From Hippasteria phrygiana (taxonomy: Eukaryota > Echinodermata > Asteroidea > Valvatida > Goniasteridae): a stretch of 64,000 nucleotides of DNA. The DNA lies in contig JAZGUH010000770.1 in NCBI GenBank assembly GCA_037893225.1, positions 124,001 through 188,000 on the forward strand, read 5' to 3'. A program made the position numbers and the translations under genes. A model generated the notes under the pieces. It searched no databases. It saw nothing but the letters and a program-made list of their open reading frames with translations, and was not told where the DNA came from. Shown one piece after another: positions 23,469-35,000 of this stretch (position 1 is the stretch's first letter; each line of letters starts with the position of its first letter).

Positions 23469-23480
23469 TGTGTGACCCCA
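23469..23480. repeat. LINE target-site duplication, right copy
   Basis: TGTGTGACCCCA, identical to 17549-17560. Confidence 0.9.
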
Positions 23481-24190
23481 GTGATGATTTTTTGGTTACG
23501 AAACTTATTGAAGGATCCCGCCGGCTCCGCCCCACTGCAGATAGTCATGTGCCGATTTCCTTTCCGATCCTAGAGAATATTGTTCACTCACTTTCGGCTG
23601 TTTGTTCCTCGCGGTTTAAAACAGTTATGTTCAGAGCTGTTTTCCTGAGTGCCTTTTTTGGCTTCATGTACGTGGGGGAATTTGCAGCGAATTCACGTAA
23701 GCGCATACAAGAATCGGTTTTGACACTGGCAGATATACATTTTTGTCCCACTGCCTCAGAACCTACTTCCGTGCTAATATTTTTCCGGCATTCCAAAAAT
23801 AATTAGCACGGTCCACCTCAAAATAATAGTACAGTCAACAGGTGAATCTCTGTGCCCTGTCAGGGCTCTGGGTGAATGTTTGGTGATGCGCCCTCCGTGC
23901 AACGGCCCATTATTCTGTCATTTTGACGGGAGCCCGCTGACTCAATATCAGTTTAATTCCGTCTTACGGAAAACAGTTGAGTTTACGGGGCTAGTTGGAA
24001 ACCACATTCGGGGACACTCTTTCCGTATCGGGGCCGCATCTTCGGCATTTCACATAGGCGTAAATAACAGTGACATTCGTGACATGGGGGCATTGGCGTT
24101 CAAATGCCTTTGTGTCCTACATTCACCCGGTGCCTGTGTGCAATCTTGCGGTAGGCAGCTGGTGCCGTGTGCCGGGTTCTTTGAGTAGGA
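23481..24190 (+). pseudogene. Tyrosine recombinase, catalytic part
   Basis: Resumes in frame from 17560. FRAVFLSAFFGFMYVGEF is the motif I region; the position normally held by the first catalytic Arg (FLRVGE) reads Tyr. A frameshift at the A/T run near 23800 leads to LCPVRALGECLVMRPP, then RGHSFRIGAASSAFHIGV with an intact H-x-x-R. A further one-base slip in the G run at about 24085 precedes SNAFVSYIHP with the nucleophile-type Tyr. Followed on the same strand by the SGNH hydrolase. Resembles DIRS/Ngaro- or Crypton-type recombinases; no RT of that type is visible. Inactive. Confidence 0.85.
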
Positions 24191-24283
24191 CAGACATACG
24201 GAATTAGGCTGAAAATTGAAGTCGTGCTTGCACGATCTTTATTATAATGTCTATTTTGCCTTTCTGTTACATAAGATTCGGTA

Positions 24284-24812
24284 TGTATAGTAGGCGACTC
24301 TCTCATCCGCCAGGTAGAGCGCCGTTTTGGGGCTTTCTGTATATACATCAAGTGGAAGGGCAAGGGAGGTGCGGGTGTCTGTGATATATATGACCTCCTT
24401 GCAGATTTGGAAAAAAATGTCTTTCTCCGCCGGCGATGCTGATCATCCATGTTGGCACAAATGATCTTGTGAAAGTGGACGAGTATGGTCTCAGACAGCG
24501 TCTTGCTTTCCGATTGCGCTGTTCTGTTCCGACATACGAGCATCATTTGGTCAGACATACTTCCCAGTTTTTTTTTATTTTGGTACTCGATCACAACCAG
24601 CATTGGAAAGGAAGCGTAGGACTACAAATCGTTGGGCACGATCCAAATGTGCAGCAATACTGCATGCACATTGCCTCTATCACCCACAGTTTGTATGGTC
24701 TGAGTTATCTCTTTATTTGTACGATGGGGTCTACTTGTCCCCCCGAGGAAACCGCCTTTTCACAGCAAACCTGCGTCAGTGCATTGCCTCACATAATGCT
24801 GTAGGCTTCCTT
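24284..24812 (+). pseudogene. SGNH/GDSL hydrolase-like ORF of the recombinase element
   Basis: Plus strand, about 100 bp after the recombinase. Block I reads VGDSLIRQVERRFG (from 24290). Block III-like LIIHVGTNDLV (about 24437-24470) follows after a frame break near 24438. Block V reads DGVYLSPRGNRLF (about 24723-24760), where the family has Asp-x-x-His; here the His position is Tyr. SGNH hydrolase ORFs are known in some Ngaro-type tyrosine-recombinase retroelements, and their role there is not established. This copy is broken and lacks the catalytic His. Confidence 0.75.
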
Positions 24813-25114
24813 CACTGTTTAGGGGTTGCGGGTCGGTGTCTGTCCGTCTGTGGGCGCGCGTGGCATTTTGGGGGGAGTTAGACGGCCATAACCTCCCTTT
24901 ATGATAAAATATAAGAATACGTGTTGAAAGAATGTTTGTATTCGTTGCTGCATTTTATAAGTGCAGTTTCCATAGCGCTCACGAGTATATCCTAGGAGGC
25001 TATGATTCGTACAGTAGGAAATCAATTGTATTTTATACAATGTATTCTTAAATTACAACAAAGTGCATTTCTGTGGCCTTTGTGCCTATCTGGGACAGGT
25101 GTACTCAAAATTGG
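24813..25114. other. No gene; probable 3' region of the recombinase element
   Basis: No domain; AT-rich after the hydrolase ORF. Confidence 0.35.
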
Positions 25115-25268
25115 TTTGGGCCTGGTGCGCCCTCAGTTTGGGCCTGGTGCGCCCTCAGTTTGGGCCTGGTGCGCCCTCAGTTTGGGCCTGGTGCGCCCTC
25201 AGTTTGGGCCTGGTGCGCCCTCAGTTTGGGCCTGGTGCGCCCGCAGTCGGGGTTCGGTACGCCCCGCT
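25115..25268. repeat. 22-bp minisatellite
   Basis: Six near-identical 22-bp units (TTTGGGCCTGGTGCGCCCTC plus AG) at 25115-25246 and one degenerate unit to 25268. The near-perfect units indicate recent expansion. They create a repeated peptide in all plus frames that should not be taken for a gene. Confidence 0.95.
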
Positions 25269-25860
25269 TGTTTTCTTATGTGTGACTGGTTTGCCCAAAC
25301 TTCGGCATCCGGCACAGTTTAGTTCTGATAAGGAATAAACATATATGATTCTGTGTTCCTCATTGGAGTCTGAGAATAACCAAAATATAGCTCAACTTGC
25401 CCCACTCCACCCTAGTAGGCAGCTCCATGAAACTCTGAGAATTCAGCCCCCACAGGAAGCCCCTCAGGCCGAACCTCATGTCCCTCATAATTTAAATTCC
25501 ATAGTATATTCCTTTATTATCAGAGGTTACATATCCCACCATTACACTAGCCATCCATCAGCTTAAAGATTCATTCAAACAAAAAGTGCAGACAAATAAA
25601 AGAGTTCTGCATGCTGTGAATTGTACATGCCTGAGATATGTATGTATAAATTATCTAATGATATACTAATTAAGAATGAAACTTTTAACCAATAGGGAGT
25701 TTTTGGCATTTGAATGTTTACAGGAATCTAATGACTGTGCCATTCTTTGATAGCTATATGTCCTAATTCAAACAAACTAATTCCCTTGCTACACAGATGT
25801 TCTATGTATATTGCCAGCATCATGAAACTGCATTGTCAATTTATTTGGGTTACCTGTCCT
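25269..25860 (-). other. Likely 3' untranslated/flanking region of the STRA6-like gene
   Basis: Lies just downstream of the minus-strand stop at 25861. AATAAA on the minus strand occurs at about 25839-25844 (very close to the stop), and another T-rich block with TTTATTAT on the plus strand lies near 25514. The true poly(A) site cannot be chosen from sequence. Confidence 0.4.
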
Positions 25861-26048
25861 TTAAACTTCAGGATTGTTGGACATGTTCCTTATCCGTTTA
25901 GCTTCCATGAGTGCTCTCTTCCGTTTCAATGCCAAATTGGGGTTACGTGCCAGAGTTAGAGCCACCAGCCACTTGTTGCGTATGCGATGTGATAACTGAC
26001 TCCTTGATGGTTCTCCTTGGGTGTATTCGCTGTGACCACTTTCAACCT
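25861..26048 (-). CDS. STRA6: STRA6-like terminal exon (visible exon 12)
   Basis: Acceptor TTGCAG at 26049-26054 on the minus strand. Encodes QVESGHSEYTQGEPSRSQ, then RNKWLVALTLARNPNL and the basic tail, ending NNPEV and TAA. It starts at phase 1, matching exon 11. The short cytosolic C-terminus with a W-LxxTLxxNP pattern is like vertebrate STRA6. Confidence 0.88.
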
Positions 26049-29000
26049 CTGCAACCACCAAATCAACATACACGTATTCTTTGAATTAGCAGTGAAGAGT
26101 TTAGTTCATGTGAGGATATGGGTAATAGACATTCCTCTAAAAAAATAGTGAATGCCCCTTTAAGTAAATGCGTATGCACTAGGAAGTTAAGACCCTACAA
26201 ATGTGGCTGTTTATGTACATGTAGTTCCCTGTGTTTGAATTTGCATCCATTCCCCAATATGAAGTAATCATTGGAATACAAACAGTTTACAGAAATGGTT
26301 TCAGTTGTAACAGGGCCGTGATCCAATACTTTGTTTGCTTGTTGAAATGTGTAGTGCATGGTGACTTGTAGCCTGTGGTCTCAGGTGCGTACCTATGTTC
26401 CCCAACCCCTATGTTCTCCAACCCCTGTGTCCCCAATCCCTATATTCCCCAATCCCTAACCCAGGCGCGGATCCAGGGGGAGGGGGGGGGGGGGGGGGTT
26501 GGGGGTTGAAACCCCCCTGCTCATGATATTGCCTTGTTTTCCTTGTAGGGGCCTATGCCTTACAAAAACAGGTCTTATTTTGCCTATGGGTAAGAACAAA
26601 ACAAAGAGGTTAAATGGCGCCACCAACGGTGAGAAAGTGTGTCAAACACCCCCCGCTTGTAAAAAAAAAATTCGGAGAGTCATTTTAGGAGTCACCTTTC
26701 TGGGCAAATTTCAGAACCCCCCCCCCCCCCCCCCCCCCTGCAAAAAATCCTGGATCCGTCCCTGTAACCCTATAACCCTATGTTCTGCAATCCCTATATT
26801 CCCAAATCCCCAACCCTAACCCTAACCCTAAGGATTGGGGAACATAGGGATTGAGGAACATTTCCATGGTGAGGGGGTTCCCTTCATGACTGGGCTGCTA
26901 TAACTAGACGGACAGCTTCTTGGAATGAAAAATGTAAAAAAGTCACAGTCAGTCACTCCTAGTTGGGGGCTGACCTTGCTGCACAAAAAATGACATAACT
27001 TCTGATTGGCTTGACTGATTTTGATGAAATAAAGACTATTTTTCATGAAGAAGTTCCCGCATCAGGATCTGTCGAAATCTAGATTCTGAGGTTGCCTGGT
27101 TTGGCCTGGAAATTCTTTTTGGGACACCCTGTATAAAAAAAAATCCATGTACTCGTAGTTGGGGTAAAGTACTCATACTCATGTAAAAGTACTAATTGTA
27201 CTTGCTCTCATGGAAATGTAATCAACTACAACACTGACTGGTTATGACCTAGTATATTCCGATTCTCATGATTTGAGAAGCTTACTACTGCCTCGTTTAT
27301 GCCCTAGCCTATGGAATAGCTTATGATGTATATGCTGATGGTGGGTGACTTAAACAACCCATCAAGTGTTGGGTGAGTTGCATGGGTTGTGAACATGACA
27401 CATGTATCAACATGTGTCACTTCCAACCAGCTATTTCCAAGCAGCAGCATGGTTTCATCTCTTGTAGAGATTGCTCCACTAACCTAGCTTAAATCATTGT
27501 TCCAGGAGGCGTTCCATGCTGTTGAATGGAGGGAGCAGTTGGATGTTGTTTACACTGATTTCTCAAAGGCCTTTGATCACGTTAGTCATGATTTTCTCTT
27601 GTATAAACTTTCATCCTACAAGTTTCATCCCAGTATTCTCCTTTTCTTACGTAGTTATCTTAGGCCTACTGGTAGAAAACAGAGTTATTGTTGACTGTCA
27701 TTGGTCTAACTGGAATACGGTGCTCTCTGGTACGTGTTCCGCAAGGCTCAATCTTTATGTAACAGGTTCGTTCATCTGACTGCAAGCTTTTTTGTCGAGT
27801 GTTTTTACAGTTTCAATGACATACATTCATCTTTACTCTGTACCAAAAGCCATAAAAAGGACACCCTTATGTTCAGGCTCCATTATAGCAGGATTAACTG
27901 TTTGAAATTTTCTTGTTTTATTCTTCTGTCTTTATATTTTACTTACAAAATTGTTCCAATATGTTTCTTGGTCTGATTTCCCCTTCTACATTTATAAGAG
28001 GGTAGAGGAGGTTAAAGAGATACCAGACTTACTGGAAGATGACTATGGGATTAATAAAGGGGTTGGGTATAACTTTTTCCCCTTTTTGTCTTAAGTAGCG
28101 AGTTTTAGTTTAGATGTTTTCCATCTATCCCTTGCCTTCATTTTAAAATTAAGTTTTATTTATTGTAACATTGCTGTTTTTTTATTTTATTGCATTGTTT
28201 CATGTTTATTATTTTTATCTGGATAAATTGTTTGGTTATTTTATTTTTTACAGTGCATCAAGGTCTAATGTTTAAGTTGTTTTATTACTGTTTGCAATAT
28301 TTCTCCCAAGTTTAGTTTTGCATGTTTTATCGTTCAAGTTAAATTACACTGTACAGTATTCTGGAGGTCGCAAGTTGAAATCCCGCTTCTGCCAGTTTTC
28401 TTTGTTCACTTTGAAAATTTGTTCAAATTTACCTAGTCAGTTTTCCTTGTGGATTGTTTGACAGTTAAATTGCATTGGTTTTGTTATAGAATTTTATTTT
28501 TGCTTGTTGGCCTAGTACTTGTACTTACTTTCCTCACCTTCCACCGCTGTGACCCGGGTTCGAATCTCACTAGGGCCAACATATGGATTGTTTTTTTTTT
28601 AGTGTGTGCCTGATTCCTAGCTTATGGAATAGCCGCTCGTGCAACGCGACGAGCCTCTATAATATGTGTGCAGATCCGGCGATTAATTATGCAAGACAAC
28701 CGCCTCTTGACCTCTAGATTTTGACCAATCAGCCTGCTCGTTTTTTGGACCTTCGGCAAACCGCTGAATGAATGTATCACGTCTGTCTTTTACAATCGTG
28801 CGGATTCCACTCTTTTGTACCCCGGTTAGCGCTGAAAATGATACATTAAGGGTCTCCAAAACACATTTCCAGGTTTGAATCTTCATCAGACACGGACTCT
28901 CGCTCAGTGGAGGCCGCCATGATGAATACAGAGAAACAGGGTCAGCTGACACCTATATCAACCAATCAGTACCTTTTTTCCCACATTTCTGATCGAAATG

Positions 29001-32000
29001 ACGTCACAAGTTTGCAAAGTCCACTCCAATTGGCTGGCGGAGTCGCATAAATTAGCATGTCCACATATATCATACGTTGATGCAATGCAACGTATGATAC
29101 TCAGTCTACCTGATTCCATGGGTTTCCCCAGAATATCATTCTGGGGGTTTTCCTCCCACTTCTAAAACTGTACATTTCTTCCTTGTCTTCCTACAGGTTC
29201 CTTCAGGCTTTTGCACTACAGTGCGATATGTGCTTTTGAGGAATCCTTGGTTTCATTACCAGAAAGAAATAAATAAATCAATCAATGAATTGTTAAAAAT
29301 CGCATCCTTTCTAACTGCTTAGAATGCAAAATTAATGTAAAGGATCATACACAAACATTGCTTACGTGCACTGCTGACAGACATCATCTCGTTGGATCTA
29401 ATTTTACTTGACGAATTTCTGTCAGTCTTCACTATCTTCAGCAGAAAATGGCAGAAGGTAACAAGGACTGGATGTGTATGGGCAACCTCCAGCTGAAGGA
29501 AGCCAATGTAGGCCCCGAAACCTGATAAACACAGTACGAGAGACTCAGTTGTTTCATACATATTTGCCTTACACCTCAGATATTCCTGGTTCAAATCCAT
29601 CCAGTGCATTAGGTGGTAAGACCACTATACTGATCCTGTGGGTTTTTATGGGATTTTCCTGGAACTTCCTTGTTGTTTTTTTACCAAAAATTAACCATCA
29701 AATCATATCACAACTGCATCTAGCCTCACAGTGGCGTATCCAGATTTTGGATCCAGGGGTGGGGGAAAAAAATCAAAATTTTGCTCAAAAGGCGACCCTA
29801 ATTGTTTTGGGTGCCACAATGTTTTCTTTTTAAATGTGTCATTTGTTTTAAGTGAGGGGGAGGGAAGAACCACTTGTGAAGCAGTGGCACTTTCAATTTC
29901 TTTAAAAATGTCACTGGGGAGGGGGTGTTTTAAGTTGCTTCACTTCCCCCCCCCCCCCCCCCCCACTACATGTGAGGTACGTTAAATCTTGACAGAATAA
30001 ATATTACATGTTTTTATCCTTTCCTCCAATTAAGATATAATGTTTGCAGGGTTAGTGCACAGGGCGACTTTAAAAAGTACATGTACACTGAAATTGAACA
30101 CCAGACATATCTCACATTAATCAAACTTTAGTAACACTATGTATTATGTAGCCTAGGGTCTTCTCTTTAAAATGATAGGTCACTCACCCAGAACAGATCA
30201 CAGATTACTGAATATGAAGCATCTGCGCAAAACCAGTAAAAAACTTCTGTGTCTAAGTTGATGCAGGATTGAGAGATGTTGACTTGTGATGAATGTGTGG
30301 GAACACGCGCGTGTGTACGCACACAAGTCAACATCGCGCATACCCACAAAAACTTGGACAAGGAAGTTTTTACATGTTTTCCAGAAACACATCATGCTGA
30401 CAGTAATCCATAACCTGATCTTGGTGAGTGACATGTTTTAAGGAGATGATTTTAGCAGGGATGTGATTTTTCCCTTTTTCCCCGGAATTCTGTTTTTGCC
30501 GTCAAAAGTCAACCAACGTGAATCATGTGTATCCGTTGAGAAAATCGGTTGGTAGAATATGCTCATTATTATTCATATCGGGTTTTACGTGCTGAAATTT
30601 ACTAACGTACATGTACATACAAACCATCGAGAAGTAGTCTAGTCTTGGTCAAGTGCAAACAACTGCACTGAATGCCACCGTATTATTCACAATGTACAAT
30701 GTACGTACACGCAGCTAGAGCGTAGCGAATTTCGTCTTGATAAAAGACTCGGTGAAACCTGGGGTATGGCAACTGTTGCATTAAGGCCACCCCCTATAGC
30801 GCACCGCGTGCACGTTGCATTGTTGGTGGAGCCTTGATGCAGTGCAACCGCACTGAATGCCATCGTCTTATTCACAGTGTAATGCACATGCATACACACA
30901 GCTAACGCGTTACGAACTTCGTCTTGAGAAAAGACTAAAACACGTTCCGCGCATGAGCATTGCATGCATTGTACATGTACAATGTCTGTGTACACAAGAA
31001 TATGCATACAGTATGATCATTGTTTTGACAGCTCACGTGTGATCGTCCATGGTATTAATTATCAGGATAATCAGCTGTTACTAATCAACAATGCCGAAAT
31101 AGAAACAAACACTCGTCTTTCTGGAATGCCATAAAGAAGCCAACTTAGGTAAATGTCATAGTACCCCAACTACTCAACGATCAGTGTAGCCTTGTAAACC
31201 CGGCCCACAATCTTGCCGGCCCACAATCTTGCCGGCCCACAATCTTGCCGGCCCACAATCTTGCCGGCCCACAATCTTGCCGGCCCACAATCTTGCCGGC
31301 CCACAATCTTGCCGGCCCACAATCTTGCCGGCCCACAATCTTGCCGGCCCACAATCTTGCCGGCCCACAATCTTGCCGGCCCACAATCTTGCCGGCCCAC
31401 AATCTTGCCGGCCCACAATCTTGCCGGCCCACAATCTTGCCGGCCCACAATCTTGCCGGCCCACAATCTTGCCGGCCCACAATCTTGCCGGCCCTAATTC
31501 GCGATCTCGGTGGGCCGATCTGAGCTCAATCCCGCGGCGGACCGGAGCTCAATCTCGGCAGGCCCGATCCCATGTCGTGGTGACTTCCATAATGTTTATT
31601 TTTGTATTCCTCTGTTCTGTGAAGGAAAAAGTGACGTCATCGCGATAATATTGAATATCGTGATATTTTTGGCCAATATTTCGTTTTTCAAAATAAATGG
31701 ATATCGAACAACCTTATCTCATACGCGTGTAATATTGGTATACTTAGCCCCTTGGTTCAAAGATGTAAAATTTAATGTCTAGACTAAAGGTAATTTTTCG
31801 CAATTGATGCGTTATGGATTAACGTGCATGCACTTCTACTCTACTCGACATTGCAACGTGCTCGATCGCTTGTTCCAACATGGCTTGCAGCAAGGCGTTA
31901 TTGCAGCGTTGAGATTTGTCAGCCGTGAGAGACCTTGACAAAGGTTTGAAAAAAAGAGTTGTAACAAAATATGAGTGAAATACCAAGACTAATCATGCTT

Positions 32001-35000
32001 TCCATAGATGGGATGTGCTTCAGATTAAGAAAAGGAAAAAATGTTTCTGCTGTTCATGCAAGGATGACACTAGATTATTTATTACAAATGAGTAGAAAAT
32101 CAATAATGATGTTGAAATGAGACATAATATTCTGAACAATTAAAATAAATATAACAAATCTGGCAAATATTGTTGCTCAAAAGATGTCCCAGAAAGGCTT
32201 AGATTGCACCACAGAGAATCTACATTTCAAAAAGTCAAATCACATCCCTGATTTAGGCTAAGTAATCATACTAAATGTGAAATCCTTTTCATATTGGATA
32301 TATTAAGGGTTAACTTTACGGTATACATTTTGACTCGCCCTCTTTATGGATAAAACAAAAATTACTTGCAATACAAAATGTATAAGAAGTTTAATATTCA
32401 CCTTGGTCCCATGATTCCCATCCCTTTAACAGGGTGCATCGGTCCAATCGGCCAATAAAGACAATTCCAATCACGATAGCTTTGATAATGCGTATGAAGC
32501 AACTCAGGAGCCCAAGGAGAAAGTTGACAAACAGCAAGATGTAAACAGTTACATGAAAGACACGTCTGTGAGAAAACACAGGAAATCTTTACACCAAGAA
32601 CTGGCAAAATGAGCTAAAAAAGCAGGTGTACAGTAGTCCAGAATAACTTAAGATGAGCTTACAAACATGACATGAGAGCGATTAAAAATCTGTCTGGTAA
32701 AACAACTCTTGCATTTTAAAACTTTAACATATGAACAACTACCAGTTTGCAAATGATAATGATATTAAGGAATCCTTAACCCCTTGCGTACGGATGACGG
32801 AATTTGGCGCAAAAAAAAAGCAGAGCCACCAGGCCAGATGATGCAATTGGCTGCTGTTTGTGCAGTTTCAATCCATTGTTGGATTAAACAGTGCCACCAG
32901 GCCAGATGACCCAATTGGCCGCTGTTTGTGCAGTTTTAATCCATTGTTGGATTATTGTGTATAGGTTACGCTTGACTGCACAAACACATTGTAGCGGTTC
33001 GCTTGGCTGCCAGAGCCGCCGCGGCACCCCGACGTCTCCCGTAAAATACCGTACTCAAGGGGTTAAAGGCACAGTTGTTGATTTTAACAGATTGTGGTTT
33101 CACTCTCATAATGAAACAGCTCAAACTGTTATCAAGTGTTAATACTAAGTTTTGGGTTTCTTCATCAAACCTGTTATCCAGGCCAAGAGATGTTTCAATA
33201 CAGCAAAGAAATCTGGACTGGGCCTGGTCCGGTGCCCTCTGCAGGAAGACAATTCTGGAGAAGAATACCTGGGCATAGTTGAAGGCGATTGAGATAGCCA
33301 GAGCTAGCCTGTGGATCAGACAAAACTATAATATCAATTTCCCTTACTCTGTATCACTATATAACTGAACAATCTCATACTGGTTGCCTGAAGCCCGGGA
33401 GAGGGGGGGGGGGTGTAACTCAGTACAAATGGCCACACGGGGACGTGCCGCAAACATGGTTGCATTTTCGACAGTCCGGTATATCAATGACCCCTTTTTT
33501 TCTCCCGTTTAGTGGTATACTCATCGGTTGTAATTCTATCCTCTGTATTGACATGGGCTTTTAACATATTGGTATATGGGTCGTCAATTTTCCAGATTGA
33601 GTGGTAGTAATAACGTTAAAGATCGCCTGAGAGAGATCATTATTCCAGACAGCAAAATATTAAGACGTGGGCGTGTTTACAACATGCAAACGTCTGCGTT
33701 GTGTGCATTATATGCTCACTGTATACTGCGTATACCATGTACCAGGCAGCTCGCGATTGTACACCGTAAATGTATTCGATCACGTGCGTGTCGAGTGTGC
33801 ACAATAACCTTCCGACCTCGGACCATGACCTGCCGATTTGTACTTATAGGGGTGGCTGTATTTTGCTGTAAGGACGAGTTATTTTTCTGTTGTTATTTTT
33901 TCATGCTGTGTGTGTGAACCAATCATGAGCGTGTAAAGTTGTGTGTTTGCGCACGCTATCGATTGCATGCTCAATATGACACGTACTATCTATAGAAACT
34001 AATCAAATTATAAGGCTTCAACTTAAAACATGGTGGTTGCTCAGTGTTTTTGGTTATATAATAAAACTTGTTTTTGTTGTTACTCAACTTCTTTTTGGAA
34101 TTTATTTGATCTGTTGATATTTGGAAGGGTCAATATCTAGGGTTGTATATCAATGGGTGGAATTTGAATCTGGTTTATGCATAGGTAGTGAAAGCATGTT
34201 CAAAGTGGTATAGCCATCGGTCTTACCTCAAAATCATGAGAGGCACCACCCTACCCCCGGGCCTGAAGCAACTTGAAATCTATCCAAACTACCTGACATT
34301 TTACCAGTAGTTAATGTAAGCACTAGTTGTTAATGTGGTAATCCAGAGATCAAAGGTTCAAATCTAGCTCTTGTCATTAAGATGTTTTGAGTTTTAAAAA
34401 ATCAAACTTTTCACAAATAAAAGTGTTATGGTTAAGTAAGCCTGTTCGATATGACGATATTTCCTGATATTTCGATATTTTTTTCATATCGAAAATCGTA
34501 TCGGCCCTTTTAAAAACAACCGGAATATCGGGGAATTCGATATACCGAAGAATATCGCGATATATGTTCCTTTTGGCCGCATTACGTGTGGATTTGTCCA
34601 GTTTACTTTGCTCGAAATTCCAGTTATTTCCAATTATTGGACGGTAGAATAGTATATAATGTATCCTGATGTACAATGGAGGAATACAAAAATACATACA
34701 TGCACTAAATGTGTCTTTCTTTGACTGTTTTCTAAACCCCGACATGACATCTCCGCTCCGCGCGATTTACCTTCCGAGCGATTTACCCTCCGCGCCGTAC
34801 GTTGTCAAGTGCAAACAACGTCTTTCCCAGTGTACAATGTACGTACCTACACGCTTGCGAACTCATCTTGAGATCGAGGGGTATGGCAATTGTTTGCAAT
34901 AAGGTCAACCCCTGTAGCGCATCTGCGCGTGCGCGTTGCTTTGTTGCTTGCCTTGGTCAAGTGCAAGCAACCCATTGATCTCCATTATATAGACTGGATA

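Noticed and set aside
25115..25268. CRISPR-like array
   Set aside because: Units are contiguous without unique spacers and the DNA is clearly animal.
25002..25338. Plus-strand frames with a GLVRPQFGPGAP-type peptide repeat
   Set aside because: Translation of the 22-bp minisatellite in three frames; no start context or domain.
31170..31648. Six repeated-peptide frames of 90-139 residues
   Set aside because: Produced by the 16-bp minisatellite, which has no stop codon in any frame.
34227..34262. 36-base candidate exon between STRA6 exons 8 and 9
   Set aside because: Borders and phase fit, but the peptide (PGGRVVPLMIL) does not resemble the missing segment and the sequence is partly repeated near 33390.
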